Below are positions 18,652 through 26,543 of a DNA stretch of 64,000 bases, in pieces. The stretch is from NCBI RefSeq assembly GCF_002934265.1, contig NZ_PTIX01000016.1, forward strand, positions 62,001-126,000, read 5' to 3'. This stretch comes from Actinokineospora auranticolor. Lineage in GTDB: Bacteria; Actinomycetota; Actinomycetes; Mycobacteriales; Pseudonocardiaceae. Within the stretch, counting starts at the first letter, position 1. Every line of letters starts with the position of its first letter. A program made the position numbers and the translations under genes. The notes beneath the pieces are model-generated. The model was not told the DNA's origin. It saw only the letters and a program-made list of their open reading frames with translations, and made no database searches.

Positions 18652-19269
18652 ATGGTGTGGCGATGGTGGGCCGCCGCCGCGGTGGCCTTCGGGGTGCTCG
18701 CGGCCGGGTGCGCGACGGACGGGCAGCCGGTCCCGTCACCCGGGGTGAGCGGTGCCGTGCGCGCGCCGATCGACCTGGCCGAGACGCAGGGCCGCTGGTG
18801 GAGTTGGGCGGCGTCCCGGCCGAGCGGGTCCGACCCGGTCAGTGACCTCGTCGGCACCCAATGCCACGTCAACCAACCGGACGACCTGTGGTTCGTCGCG
18901 GGCACCTTCGGCGGCAAGGCCCACCGCCGGTGCGTGGTCCCCGCCGGTCGAGCACTGGTCGGTCCGGCGGTCAACCTGGTCAGCACCCCGGAGGACTGCC
19001 GCGACTTCCTCGACGCCGCCGAGGGCACCGTCACCCTCGACGGCGCGCCGGTCACCCTGCGGCGGACCGGGCCGACCCGCCTCACCGTGCGCGCCGTCGA
19101 GGGCAGCGCGATCTACGACGAGGCGGGCGACCACCGCGGTTGCGGCTGCGGCCTCTGGTTCGAGATCGAGCCGCCCGCGCCCGGGCCGCACGAGTTGCGG
19201 ATCAAGGGCGGGTCCGACGGGCTCGCCGTCGAGGTCGTCTACGACCTCGTGGTCGGCGACCGGAGCTGA
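18652..19269 (+). CDS. Secreted lipoprotein, function unknown
   Basis: The 205-residue protein has a short charged start, a hydrophobic core and a lipobox LAAGC at about residues 16-20, so it should be lipid-anchored outside the membrane. The mature part holds several Cys residues (NLVSTPEDCRDF, RGCGCGLWFEIE) and ends in a beta-rich segment. I recognise no family. ATG 18652 with GGGAAG upstream is chosen because it puts the signal peptide at the N-terminus; the frame is open further upstream. Its stop abuts the convergent SnoaL-like gene directly, with no terminator between. Confidence 0.75.
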   Translation: MVWRWWAAAAVAFGVLAAGCATDGQPVPSPGVSGAVRAPIDLAETQGRWWSWAASRPSGSDPVSDLVGTQCHVNQPDDLWFVAGTFGGKAHRRCVVPAGRALVGPAVNLVSTPEDCRDFLDAAEGTVTLDGAPVTLRRTGPTRLTVRAVEGSAIYDEAGDHRGCGCGLWFEIEPPAPGPHELRIKGGSDGLAVEVVYDLVVGDRS

Positions 19270-19743
19270 TCAGCCCTCGGTGGCCAGGTTGTCCAGGAGT
19301 TCGTCAAGGCGGCCGAAGGCGCGGGCGCCCGCCAGGTGGTGGGCGTAGTCGCGGGACTCGACGATCAGGCCGTCGCGGACCCGGGTGATGAAGACGCAGG
19401 GCAGGGTGAAGTCGCGGCCGTCTCGGGTGATGGCGTAGCTGAACTCCTGGATCACCACCTCGGGGTCGTCGGTGCGGTGGACCACCTGGTCGACGACCTC
19501 GAACCGGTCGACGGCGGGGGTGCGGTCGGGGGCGCCGACGAAGTGCGCGCGCACTTCGGCCCGGGTGCGCAGCGGGGTGTCGCCGAGCGGGGCGAACGGG
19601 TGGCGGACGTCGGTGTCTTCGGCGTACAGCCCGGCCAACTCGTCGAACGCGGCGGCCTGCTCCCGGTCAGTGAGGCCACCGGAGATCAGGCGGGAGACCT
19701 CCGCGGTGACGGCGCGGACGACTTCGGTGGGAGTTCGTGGCAT
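19270..19743 (-). CDS. SnoaL-like / NTF2-fold protein
   Basis: At 157 residues this matches the SnoaL-like cone-fold superfamily: an N-terminal helix pair (AAAFDELAGLYAEDTDVRHPF), then strands with DRFEVVDQVVHRTDD and VVIQEFSYAITRDGRDF, ending in LIVESRDYAHHLAGARAFG. Members bind small hydrophobic ligands or act as isomerases and hydrolases; the substrate here is unknown. It is divergent from a TetR-type regulator across a 102-base gap that contains inverted repeats, so it is probably a target of that regulator. The ATG is preceded by GGGGA. Confidence 0.82.
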   Translation of the reverse strand: MPRTPTEVVRAVTAEVSRLISGGLTDREQAAAFDELAGLYAEDTDVRHPFAPLGDTPLRTRAEVRAHFVGAPDRTPAVDRFEVVDQVVHRTDDPEVVIQEFSYAITRDGRDFTLPCVFITRVRDGLIVESRDYAHHLAGARAFGRLDELLDNLATEG

Positions 19744-19845
19744 CTCATCCCCCAGGACGGGTAAGCGGAGTCTGGACTCTGGTTAGCCTACCGAAGTCCC
19801 CGCTCCGGTTACCCTGCTCCACACGGGCGAATCACGAGGAGGGCC
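19744..19845. promoter_or_regulatory. Divergent promoter region with inverted repeats, likely TetR operator
   Basis: Between the divergent SnoaL-like and TetR genes lie GAGTC-TG-GACTC (19768-19779) and a wider pair GGACT (19774-19778)/AGTCC (19795-19799). TetR proteins usually repress their own divergent promoters through such symmetric sites. The exact operator is a guess. Confidence 0.45.
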
Positions 19846-20391
19846 ATGCGCCAGGACGCGCGGGAGAACCGGGAGCGGATCCTGGCGGCGGCCGAGGACG
19901 TGTTCGGCACGCGGGGCGCGGCCGGGTCGACCGAGGAGGTGGCCCAGCGCGCGGGCGTCGGCATCGCGACCGTCTTCCGGCACTTCCCCACCAAGGACGC
20001 CCTGATCGAGTCCGCCCTGCTCCGCCACTACGAGCGGCTGGGCGAGCGGGCCCGCGCCCTCGCCGACCACCCCGACCCGGCTGAAGCGTGGCGGGCGCTC
20101 GTCCGCGCGCTGATCGAGACCGGCGCCACCAAACTGACCCTCGCGGCGACCCTGTCCGACCGCACCCAGACCCCCGCCGCGGCCATGCGGGCCGCCAAGC
20201 ACCTGAAGACCGCGGTCGGCGACTTCCTCCACCGCGCCCAGGCGGCCGGTGCCGTGCGGGAGTCGGTCACGATCGACGAGGTCTACCTGCTCATCCGCGC
20301 CCTGGCCCAGGCCTGCGCCACCGCGCCCACCCCACCCGACACCCGCGACCGCGCCATCACGATCGTCCTCGACGGCCTGGCCCTGCCGTGA
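19846..20391 (+). CDS. TetR-family transcriptional regulator
   Basis: This 181-residue protein has the TetR N-terminal helix-turn-helix (residues 8-55): RILAAAEDVFGTRGAAGSTEEVAQRAGVG leads into the recognition segment IATVFRHFPTKDALIESALL. The C-terminal helical ligand domain (60-181) is variable, so the inducer is unknown. ATG 19846 follows GAGGAGG. It is divergent from the SnoaL-like gene, its most likely target besides itself. A strong convergent hairpin closes the transcript. Confidence 0.92.
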   Translation: MRQDARENRERILAAAEDVFGTRGAAGSTEEVAQRAGVGIATVFRHFPTKDALIESALLRHYERLGERARALADHPDPAEAWRALVRALIETGATKLTLAATLSDRTQTPAAAMRAAKHLKTAVGDFLHRAQAAGAVRESVTIDEVYLLIRALAQACATAPTPPDTRDRAITIVLDGLALP

Positions 20392-20404
20392 CGGGCGCGG
20401 TGGA

Positions 20405-20445
20405 GTGGCGGCGGACCAAGGGGAGGGCACCTGGTCCGCCGCCAC
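20405..20445. terminator. Bidirectional terminator hairpin, perfect 14-bp stem
   Basis: GTGGCGGCGGACCA (20405-20418) pairs exactly with TGGTCCGCCGCCAC (20432-20445) around a 13-base loop. It lies between the convergent TetR gene and the ferredoxin that ends the sulfonate-type operon, so it can serve both strands. Confidence 0.82.
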
Positions 20446-20451
20446 AGTCCC

Positions 20452-20805
20452 TCAGGAGATGAGCCTGGGACCGCTGGGCGTGAGGCTGGGGCCGACGGCG
20501 AGCGCGGCGCCGGGAGTTCGGCCCCGACCCCAGCCGAGGTGCGCCCGGTAGCTGCCGAGCAGACCCGTCTCGACCAGGTGCGCCACGTCGTGCTCCGGGG
20601 AACCCGGCGGCAGCGGCGTGGTGTGCGGGGCGACGTAGAGGGCGTCCGTCGGGCAGTTCGCCTCGCACTGGAAGCAGGTCTGGCAGTCCGACTGGCGCGC
20701 GATGACCGGCACGCCGTCGGCACCGAGGTCGAACACGTCGGTGGGACACACCTTGACGCACTTGTCGCACGACACGCAGCGTTCCGGGTCGAGGAGTTCG
20801 ATCAC
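20452..20805 (-). CDS. Two-[4Fe-4S] ferredoxin-like protein (AprB-like)
   Basis: This 117-residue protein has two cluster motifs: CVSCDKCVKVCP at about residues 10-21 and CQTCFQCEANCP at about 41-52. It ends in an extended tail (about 60-117) that could wrap around a partner, as in the beta subunit of adenylylsulfate reductase. It probably passes electrons to or from the flavoprotein encoded just upstream. The GTG start overlaps the flavoprotein stop as GTGA, so the two should be made in equal amounts. It is the last gene of the leftward operon and is followed by a strong terminator. Confidence 0.85.
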   Translation of the reverse strand: MIELLDPERCVSCDKCVKVCPTDVFDLGADGVPVIARQSDCQTCFQCEANCPTDALYVAPHTTPLPPGSPEHDVAHLVETGLLGSYRAHLGWGRGRTPGAALAVGPSLTPSGPRLIS

Positions 20806-22361
20806 GCGACGGCCTCCGTCCAGGTCCGGACGCGGTCCAGGCCCCCGCTGAGCACGCGGTGGTGCTGGGTCGGGTCCTGCTCGGGGAAGTCGAGCCGCTT
20901 GGCCATGCCCCGGCTCTCGGTGCGGGTCAGCGCGGAGTGGTACATCCACCGGGCGTGCGCGGTCATCGCGGCGGCGGAGCGCAGGCGCCCAGCCCCGGAA
21001 CCGTCCGCGAAGGCGTGTTCCCGCAGCGCGGTCCACACACCATCCAGTTCGGACAGGGCCGCGCGCAGCCGGTCGCCGTGGCGCAGGTAGTTGATGTCGT
21101 ACGGCAGCACTTCCCGCTGCACCAACCGGATCGCCTCGGCGGCCGACGGCGCGGCGCCGAATCCGGTGGGCCGCAACCCGGCCCCGCCCGCCGCGCGGAC
21201 CGGACGGTCCCGGTGACGCCCCTCCGCGAGCGCGAAGGCCGCCGCGCCCGCCCCCGCCCAGGCACCCGAGGACATCGCCCACGCGGCGTTGTGGCTGCCG
21301 CCGCCGGTGAAACCCCCGCAGATCGGCTCACGGGTGGCCGCGTCGCCCGCCGCGTAGAGTCCCACGACGGTGGTGGCGCAGTCGTCGCCGGTGATCCGGA
21401 TGCCGCCCGTGCCGCGCACCGTGCCCTCGGCCAGCAGCGTCACGGCGAACCGCTGGGTGAACGGGTCGATGCCCAGCCGGTCGAAGGTCAGGAAGAAGTT
21501 CGGCTGCGCCAGCCGCATCGCCCGTCTCGTCGGCTCGTCGGCGCGGTCGAGCACGCAGAACACCTTCTCCGACAACAGGGTCCGGGCGATCACCGACCGA
21601 CCGCGCGCGCTGCCCGCGCCCTCCAGCACCTCCCCGTCGGCGCGGCTGAACGTGGCGTACGAGTAGAACGCGGTCTTGGTCACCGAGGTGTGCTCGGGGG
21701 CGATGCCGTACGCGTTGGAGAACTCCATGCCCGACAGCTCCGCGCCCACCTCGGCGGCGAACAGCGCCCCGTCCCCGGTGTTGACGTCACACCCCAACGC
21801 CTTGCTCAGGAAGGCGCACCCGCCCGTGGCCAGCACCACCGCGCCCGACCGCACCCGGTAGTCCGCGCCCTCCTGCCGCCGGTGTCCGACCGCACCCGCC
21901 ACCGCGCCGTCGCGGTCGACCAGCAACTCGCGCACCGGGCTGTGGTCGAGCACCCGCACCCCCGCCCGGCGCACCAGGACCCGCATGCGCCGCATGTACT
22001 CCGGCCCCTGCAACCCGGTGCGCAGCGGCGCCCCGTCCGGGCCGGTGGGGAACGGGTAGCGGGCCACCTCGGCCAGTTCGTTCATCTGCGCGTACGTCTG
22101 GTCGAGCACCCGCCCCATCCAGCGGCGGTCGGCGAGGTAGCCGCCGAGCCCCTCCCGCGCGGCCATCGCGGCCTCGCGGGCCTCCGGGTCCGGCGGCACG
22201 TACCAGACGCCGGTACCCGCCGACGCGGTCGCGCCGCTGGTGCCGCAGTAGCCCTTGTCGGCCAGGACGACGTCCGCGCCCCGCTGGGCCGCGCGCAGGG
22301 CTGCCCAGGTGGCCGCGGGGCCGCCGCCGACCACGAGCACATCGGTGTCGAGGGTGGTCAT
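20802..22361 (-). CDS. FAD-binding oxidoreductase, fumarate reductase/AprA-like
   Basis: The 519-residue flavoprotein has an N-terminal FAD site VLVVGGGPAATWAALRAAQRG-type (start about residue 8), the substrate-loop sequence KGYCGTSGATASAG, and the second FAD motif GLYAAGDAATREPICGG. A helical C-terminal domain similar to succinate dehydrogenase and APS-reductase alpha chains follows. It pairs with the overlapping ferredoxin gene, as AprA does with AprB, but its reaction is not known. In an operon for sulfonate-type uptake and flavin-dependent C-S cleavage, a role in handling released sulfite or another sulfur intermediate is plausible (inference). The start is ATG 22361, 15 bases after the permease stop. 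Confidence 0.85.
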   Translation of the reverse strand: MTTLDTDVLVVGGGPAATWAALRAAQRGADVVLADKGYCGTSGATASAGTGVWYVPPDPEAREAAMAAREGLGGYLADRRWMGRVLDQTYAQMNELAEVARYPFPTGPDGAPLRTGLQGPEYMRRMRVLVRRAGVRVLDHSPVRELLVDRDGAVAGAVGHRRQEGADYRVRSGAVVLATGGCAFLSKALGCDVNTGDGALFAAEVGAELSGMEFSNAYGIAPEHTSVTKTAFYSYATFSRADGEVLEGAGSARGRSVIARTLLSEKVFCVLDRADEPTRRAMRLAQPNFFLTFDRLGIDPFTQRFAVTLLAEGTVRGTGGIRITGDDCATTVVGLYAAGDAATREPICGGFTGGGSHNAAWAMSSGAWAGAGAAAFALAEGRHRDRPVRAAGGAGLRPTGFGAAPSAAEAIRLVQREVLPYDINYLRHGDRLRAALSELDGVWTALREHAFADGSGAGRLRSAAAMTAHARWMYHSALTRTESRGMAKRLDFPEQDPTQHHRVLSGGLDRVRTWTEAVA

Positions 22362-22376
22362 GAGTCCTCCGGTCGG

Positions 22377-23228
22377 TCATGAGGTGGGGACGCGCCAGGA
22401 CGTGAAGCGGCGCTCGACGGCGACGAGCGCCTGGTTGAACAGCACGCCGAACACCGAGAGCGTGACGATCCCGGCGTACATCCGCGGCACGGCGAAGTTG
22501 TACTGCGACGCGTTGATCAGCTGACCCAACCCGGCCTTGGCGCCGACCATCTCGGCGGCCACCAGCACCAGGATCGACACCGCGCCCGCCAGCCGGATGC
22601 CGGTGAACACCGTCGGCACGGCGGCGGGCAGCACCACCTTCTGGAACACCCGCGGCGGCGGCAGGTCCATCGACCGGGCCAGCTTCACCAGCGTCGGGTC
22701 GACCGTGCGGACCGCGCTGATCGTGTTGAGCAGGATCGGCCACGCGCAGGCGTAGAGCACGATGGCGATCTTCGAGGTCTCACCGATGCCGAGCAGCAGC
22801 ACGAACACCGGCAGCAGCGCGAGCGCGGCGGTGTTGCGGAACACCTCCAGCAACGGCCCCAGGATGTCCGACACCCGTTTGTACCACCCGATCAGCAGCC
22901 CGAGCGGCACCGCGACCAGCACGGCCAAGCCGAACCCGCTCAGCGCCCGCACCAGGCTGGCCTCCAGGTGCGTGGTCAGCTCGCCGTCGAGCAGCAGCTC
23001 CCACCAGGCCACCGCGACCTCGCTGAACGGCGGCAGGAACGTCGGGTCGACCAGCTCGAAGCGGGGCGCCAGCTCCCACAGCAGCAGGAGCGCGGCGATC
23101 GCGGCGGTGCGGGTCACGACCGCGCCTGCCAGGCGGCGCAGGCGGACCAGGCCACCGGGTCGCCTGGCCGGGGCGGGGGTCGCGGGCGCGGGTATATCCA
23201 CTGTGGATGGTAGCTCGGTGGTGGTCAC
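22377..23228 (-). CDS. ABC transporter permease, SsuC/TauC family
   Basis: This 283-residue inner-membrane permease has about six helices and the family EAA-type loop near VKLARSMDLPPPRVFQKVVLPAAVP, which contacts the ATPase. The hydrophilic first 35 residues are Pro/Ala-rich. It belongs to the nitrate/sulfonate/taurine importer group. GTG 23228 overlaps the ATPase stop (GTGA), so translation is coupled. It forms an importer with the two genes before it. Confidence 0.9.
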   Translation of the reverse strand: MTTTELPSTVDIPAPATPAPARRPGGLVRLRRLAGAVVTRTAAIAALLLLWELAPRFELVDPTFLPPFSEVAVAWWELLLDGELTTHLEASLVRALSGFGLAVLVAVPLGLLIGWYKRVSDILGPLLEVFRNTAALALLPVFVLLLGIGETSKIAIVLYACAWPILLNTISAVRTVDPTLVKLARSMDLPPPRVFQKVVLPAAVPTVFTGIRLAGAVSILVLVAAEMVGAKAGLGQLINASQYNFAVPRMYAGIVTLSVFGVLFNQALVAVERRFTSWRVPTS

Positions 23229-24037
23229 AGCGCGGCCCTCTCCTTCTCGCGCGAGCGGGCGACCTCGTCGCGCAGCAGCGTCCAGATGTCGTGCCGGTAC
23301 CCGGCGAACTCGGGCGTGGACCGGGTGTCCGCGCCCGCCGCGCGGCTGTCGAGCCCGATCGGCCGCACCTGCTTGATCCGCCCCGGCTGCGAGGTCATCA
23401 CCGCGACCCGCTGACCGAGGTACACGGCCTCGTCGATGCCGTGGGTGATGAACACGACCGTCTTGCCGGTGCGCTCCCAGATCCGCAGCAGCTCCTCCTG
23501 CAGCGACTCGCGGGTCTGCGCGTCCAGCGCCGCGAACGGCTCGTCCATCAGCAGCACGTCCGGGTCGTAGGCGAGGCTGCGCGCGATGGCGACCCGCTGG
23601 CGCATGCCGCCGGAGAGCTCGTGCGGGTAGCGGCGCTCGAACCCGGTCAGGCCGACCAGGTCGAGGAAGTCCCGGGCCCGCGCGGCCCGCTCGCGGCGGG
23701 GCACGCCGGTGGCCTCCAGACCGAACTCGACGTTGCCCAGCGCGGTCCGCCACGGCAGCAGCGCGTACTGCTGGAACACGATGCCCCGGTCGAGACCCGG
23801 CCCGGTGACCGGTTTCCCGTCGACCAGCACCTGCCCGCTGGTCGGCTTCGTCAGTCCGGCAAGCAGTTCCAGCAGCGTCGACTTCCCGCAGCCGCTGGGC
23901 CCGACCACCGCCAGGAACTCGCCGGGTGCCACGGTCAGGTCGATCCCGTCGAGCGCGGTGAACGTGCCGGTGCCGCCCGCCTCGCGCACCGCGAAGGTCT
24001 TGCCGACACCCCGGAACTCGATCTTCGCGGTGCTCAT
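23225..24037 (-). CDS. ABC transporter ATP-binding protein, SsuB/TauB family
   Basis: The 270-residue ATPase is complete. Walker A is GPSGCGKST (about 48-56), the Q-loop lies in VFQQYALLPWRTA, the signature is LSGGMRQR (about 145-152), Walker B is VLLMDEPFAALD, and the switch His is in VFITHGIDEA. The sequence DALLPWRT-type after the Q-loop is typical of the sulfonate/nitrate/taurine group. Its ATG overlaps the stop of the binding-protein gene (ATGA), and its own stop overlaps the permease start. Confidence 0.93.
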   Translation of the reverse strand: MSTAKIEFRGVGKTFAVREAGGTGTFTALDGIDLTVAPGEFLAVVGPSGCGKSTLLELLAGLTKPTSGQVLVDGKPVTGPGLDRGIVFQQYALLPWRTALGNVEFGLEATGVPRRERAARARDFLDLVGLTGFERRYPHELSGGMRQRVAIARSLAYDPDVLLMDEPFAALDAQTRESLQEELLRIWERTGKTVVFITHGIDEAVYLGQRVAVMTSQPGRIKQVRPIGLDSRAAGADTRSTPEFAGYRHDIWTLLRDEVARSREKERAAL

Positions 24038-25059
24038 CCGCCCGCCTGCCCCGACTTGTTGTACTGGTTGGTGTACAGGTCGGACGGCTTGAGCGACCCG
24101 GCCTCGACGTCACCGCGCTTGCCCAGCCAGTCCAACCACAGCGCGAACTCCTGGTCGCGGATCACCCCGCCCCGCTCGGCCACGCCGAAGGACTTCCAGA
24201 ACGCCAGCGGCCCGGAGTCCTCGGACCGACCGCGCTTGGCCACGATGTCCCGCATCCGGGCGATCACCTGCTCGCGCGGGGTATCCCGCGACCAATCGAG
24301 AGCCTTGGCGACCCCGGTGACGAAGGTGGTCGTGGTGTTCGGGTTCTCCTGGACGAACCGCTTCGTCATCACGTAGGTGCCCGCGCTGAACGGGCCCAGC
24401 AGCTCGAAGTCGGTGAACAGCGGCCGCAGCCCGCCCGCCGCCAGTGCCTTGTCGCGCAGGATCCCGCTCAGCGCCGCCACCTGGATCTGGCGCTGCCGCA
24501 GCGATTGCTCGGTGTTGACCGGCGGCAGCGCCAGCCGCTCGACCTTCTTCGCCTCGTCGCCGGCGATCCCGGCGAGCTCCAGGTAGGTGTCCAGGATGGC
24601 CTCCGCGTGCGCGCCGAGGGTGTTCATCCCGACCTTCGCACCGGACGCGACCAGGTCGGCGGGCGTGCGGATCGGGCTGGAGTCCAGGACGAAGTAGCCC
24701 GTGTAGGAGTCCTTGTCGGAGCCGTAGTAGCTGATCACCGACACGATCGGCGCCTTGCTCGCCACCAGCTTCACCACCGCGCCGTTGAACGCGCCGCCGA
24801 AGTCGACCTGGCCGGTGGCCGCGGACTGGATGTCCTGCGGGCCGCTGGTGGTGTTGCCGACCCACTCCAGCTCCAGGTCGCCCAGGTACCCGAGGTCCTT
24901 GGCCAGCTCGGGCAGCGTGACCTGTCCGACCCAGCCCTGGTAGCGCAGCTTCTTGGTCTCGGCGCCGCCCGCCGCCTCGCCGCGCCCGCACGCGGTGACG
25001 AGCGCGGTCGCGCCGAGCGCGGTGAGGCCGAGGAAAGCCCTTCTGGATGTGGTGCGCAC
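24034..25059 (-). CDS. Substrate-binding lipoprotein, sulfonate/nitrate ABC importer
   Basis: The 341-residue protein starts with a twin-arginine-like, lipid-anchored signal: TTSRRAFLGLTALGATALVTAC, with Cys at about residue 23. The mature part is an SsuA/TauA-type binding protein (DFGGAFNGAVVKLVASKAPIVSV; GMNTLGAHAEAILDTYL) that captures the ligand outside the membrane. The ligand is not certain; sulfonates, sulfate esters or other organosulfur compounds fit the operon. GTG 25059 is preceded by GAAGGA. Codons upstream of it are Arg-rich and non-coding in style. Confidence 0.88.
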   Translation of the reverse strand: MRTTSRRAFLGLTALGATALVTACGRGEAAGGAETKKLRYQGWVGQVTLPELAKDLGYLGDLELEWVGNTTSGPQDIQSAATGQVDFGGAFNGAVVKLVASKAPIVSVISYYGSDKDSYTGYFVLDSSPIRTPADLVASGAKVGMNTLGAHAEAILDTYLELAGIAGDEAKKVERLALPPVNTEQSLRQRQIQVAALSGILRDKALAAGGLRPLFTDFELLGPFSAGTYVMTKRFVQENPNTTTTFVTGVAKALDWSRDTPREQVIARMRDIVAKRGRSEDSGPLAFWKSFGVAERGGVIRDQEFALWLDWLGKRGDVEAGSLKPSDLYTNQYNKSGQAGG

Positions 25060-25100
25060 TTCGATGTCCTTCTGTGGTGGGAAAAGGGTGGACGGCGCCG

Positions 25101-26432
25101 TCAGACGGCGGAGGCGAGGTCGGCGAAGCCGTCGGCGGGGCGGGCGAGTCCGTAGTGCTCGCGCAGGGTCGTGCCGGTGTAGTCGTCGCGGAACAGGCCG
25201 CGCCGCCGCAGGATCGGCAGGACGGTGTCGACGAACTCGGTCAGACCGGAGGGCAGCAGCGGGGCCATGACGTTGAACCCGTCGGCCGCCCCGGTGGTGA
25301 ACCACAGCTCGATGTGGTCGGCGATCCGCTCCGGCGTGCCCACGACGACGGTGTGGCCGCGTCCGCCGCCCAGCCGCGACAGCAGCTCGCGCAGCGTCGG
25401 GTTCTCCCGCTCGACCAGGTCCCGGACCAGCGCGAACCGGCTCTGCGCGCCGTTCACCCCGGTCACCGGCAGCGGCGGCAGCGGCCGGTCGAGCGGGTGC
25501 CCGGACAGGTCGAACCCCAGCATCTCCGACACCTGCGCCACCGCCCGCGCGGGCACGATCAACTCGTCGAGTTCACGGGCCAGGCGGTTCGCTTCCTCCT
25601 CCGTAGACCCGAGCACCGGCACCACCCCCGGCAGCACCTTCACCGAATCCGCGCCGCGACCGTGCCCGGCCAGCCTGCCCTTCAGGTCGGCGTAGAACTT
25701 CCGCGCCGACTCGACGGTCTGGTGCGCGGTGAACACCGCCTCGGCCCACCGCGCGGCGAACGCCTTCCCGTCCTCCGACGACCCGGCCTGCACCAGCAGC
25801 GGGTGGCCCTGCGGCGACCGGGTCGAGTTGAGCGGGCCGCGCACCCGGTGGAAGCGGCCCTCGTGGCCGATCTCCCGGACCTTGGCCGGATCGACGAAGC
25901 GCCCGGTCTCCCGGTCGGCCAGGACCGCGTCGTCGGCCCAGCTGTCCCACAGTGCCGTGACCACCCGCAGGTACTCGTCCGCGCGCTCGTAGCGCTCGGC
26001 GTGGTCGGGCGCGCCGGGCAGGGAGAAGTTCTGCGCGGACCGGTCGCCCGCGGTCGTGACGATGTTCCACCCCGCGCGACCACCGCTGATGTGGTCGAGC
26101 GAGGCGAACCAGCGGGCCAGGTTGTACGGCTCGCTGTAGCCGGTGGACACCGTGGCGATCAACCCGACCCGCGAGGTCACCGCCGCCATCGCGGTCAGCA
26201 GCGTGAGCGGCTCGAACACGTGCGCCGCCGTGTGCTCGACGTCGCCCCAGACCTGCACGCCGTCGGCGAGGAACACCGAGTCGAACCCGCCTGCCTCGGC
26301 GATCCGGGCCAGCTCCTGGTAGTGGCGGACGTCGCCCAGGCGGGCCGGGTCGGTGACCGGGTGCCGCCAGGCGGCCTCGTGGTGACCCACCCCCATGAGG
26401 AAGGCGTTGAGGTGCAAACGGCGTACGGACAT
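25101..26432 (-). CDS. FMN-dependent monooxygenase, NtaA/SnaA/DszA (LLM) family
   Basis: This 443-residue protein is a luciferase-like flavin monooxygenase of the NtaA/SnaA/SoxA(DszA) group. Landmarks are LHLNAFLMGVGHHEAAWRHP at the start, DSVFLADGVQVWG, GYSEPYNLARWFASLDHISGGRAGWNIVTT and the C-terminal MAPLLPSGL. These enzymes use FMNH2 from a separate reductase to oxidise sulfur- or nitrogen-containing substrates; DszA and SfnG/MsuD relatives cleave C-S bonds. The following ABC importer of the sulfonate class suggests an organosulfur substrate. ATG 26432 has GGAG upstream. No flavin reductase gene is visible in the window. Confidence 0.9.
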   Translation of the reverse strand: MSVRRLHLNAFLMGVGHHEAAWRHPVTDPARLGDVRHYQELARIAEAGGFDSVFLADGVQVWGDVEHTAAHVFEPLTLLTAMAAVTSRVGLIATVSTGYSEPYNLARWFASLDHISGGRAGWNIVTTAGDRSAQNFSLPGAPDHAERYERADEYLRVVTALWDSWADDAVLADRETGRFVDPAKVREIGHEGRFHRVRGPLNSTRSPQGHPLLVQAGSSEDGKAFAARWAEAVFTAHQTVESARKFYADLKGRLAGHGRGADSVKVLPGVVPVLGSTEEEANRLARELDELIVPARAVAQVSEMLGFDLSGHPLDRPLPPLPVTGVNGAQSRFALVRDLVERENPTLRELLSRLGGGRGHTVVVGTPERIADHIELWFTTGAADGFNVMAPLLPSGLTEFVDTVLPILRRRGLFRDDYTGTTLREHYGLARPADGFADLASAV

Positions 26433-26543
26433 GCGCGCTCCAAGCGTGCGAATGGGGAGGCACACCGCATTCGACGCGGTGCTGCGAAGTGGTCCCATCC
26501 TGTTTCAGCCCGTCGCGACCGGTCAACTATGCGACCGGCGAAA

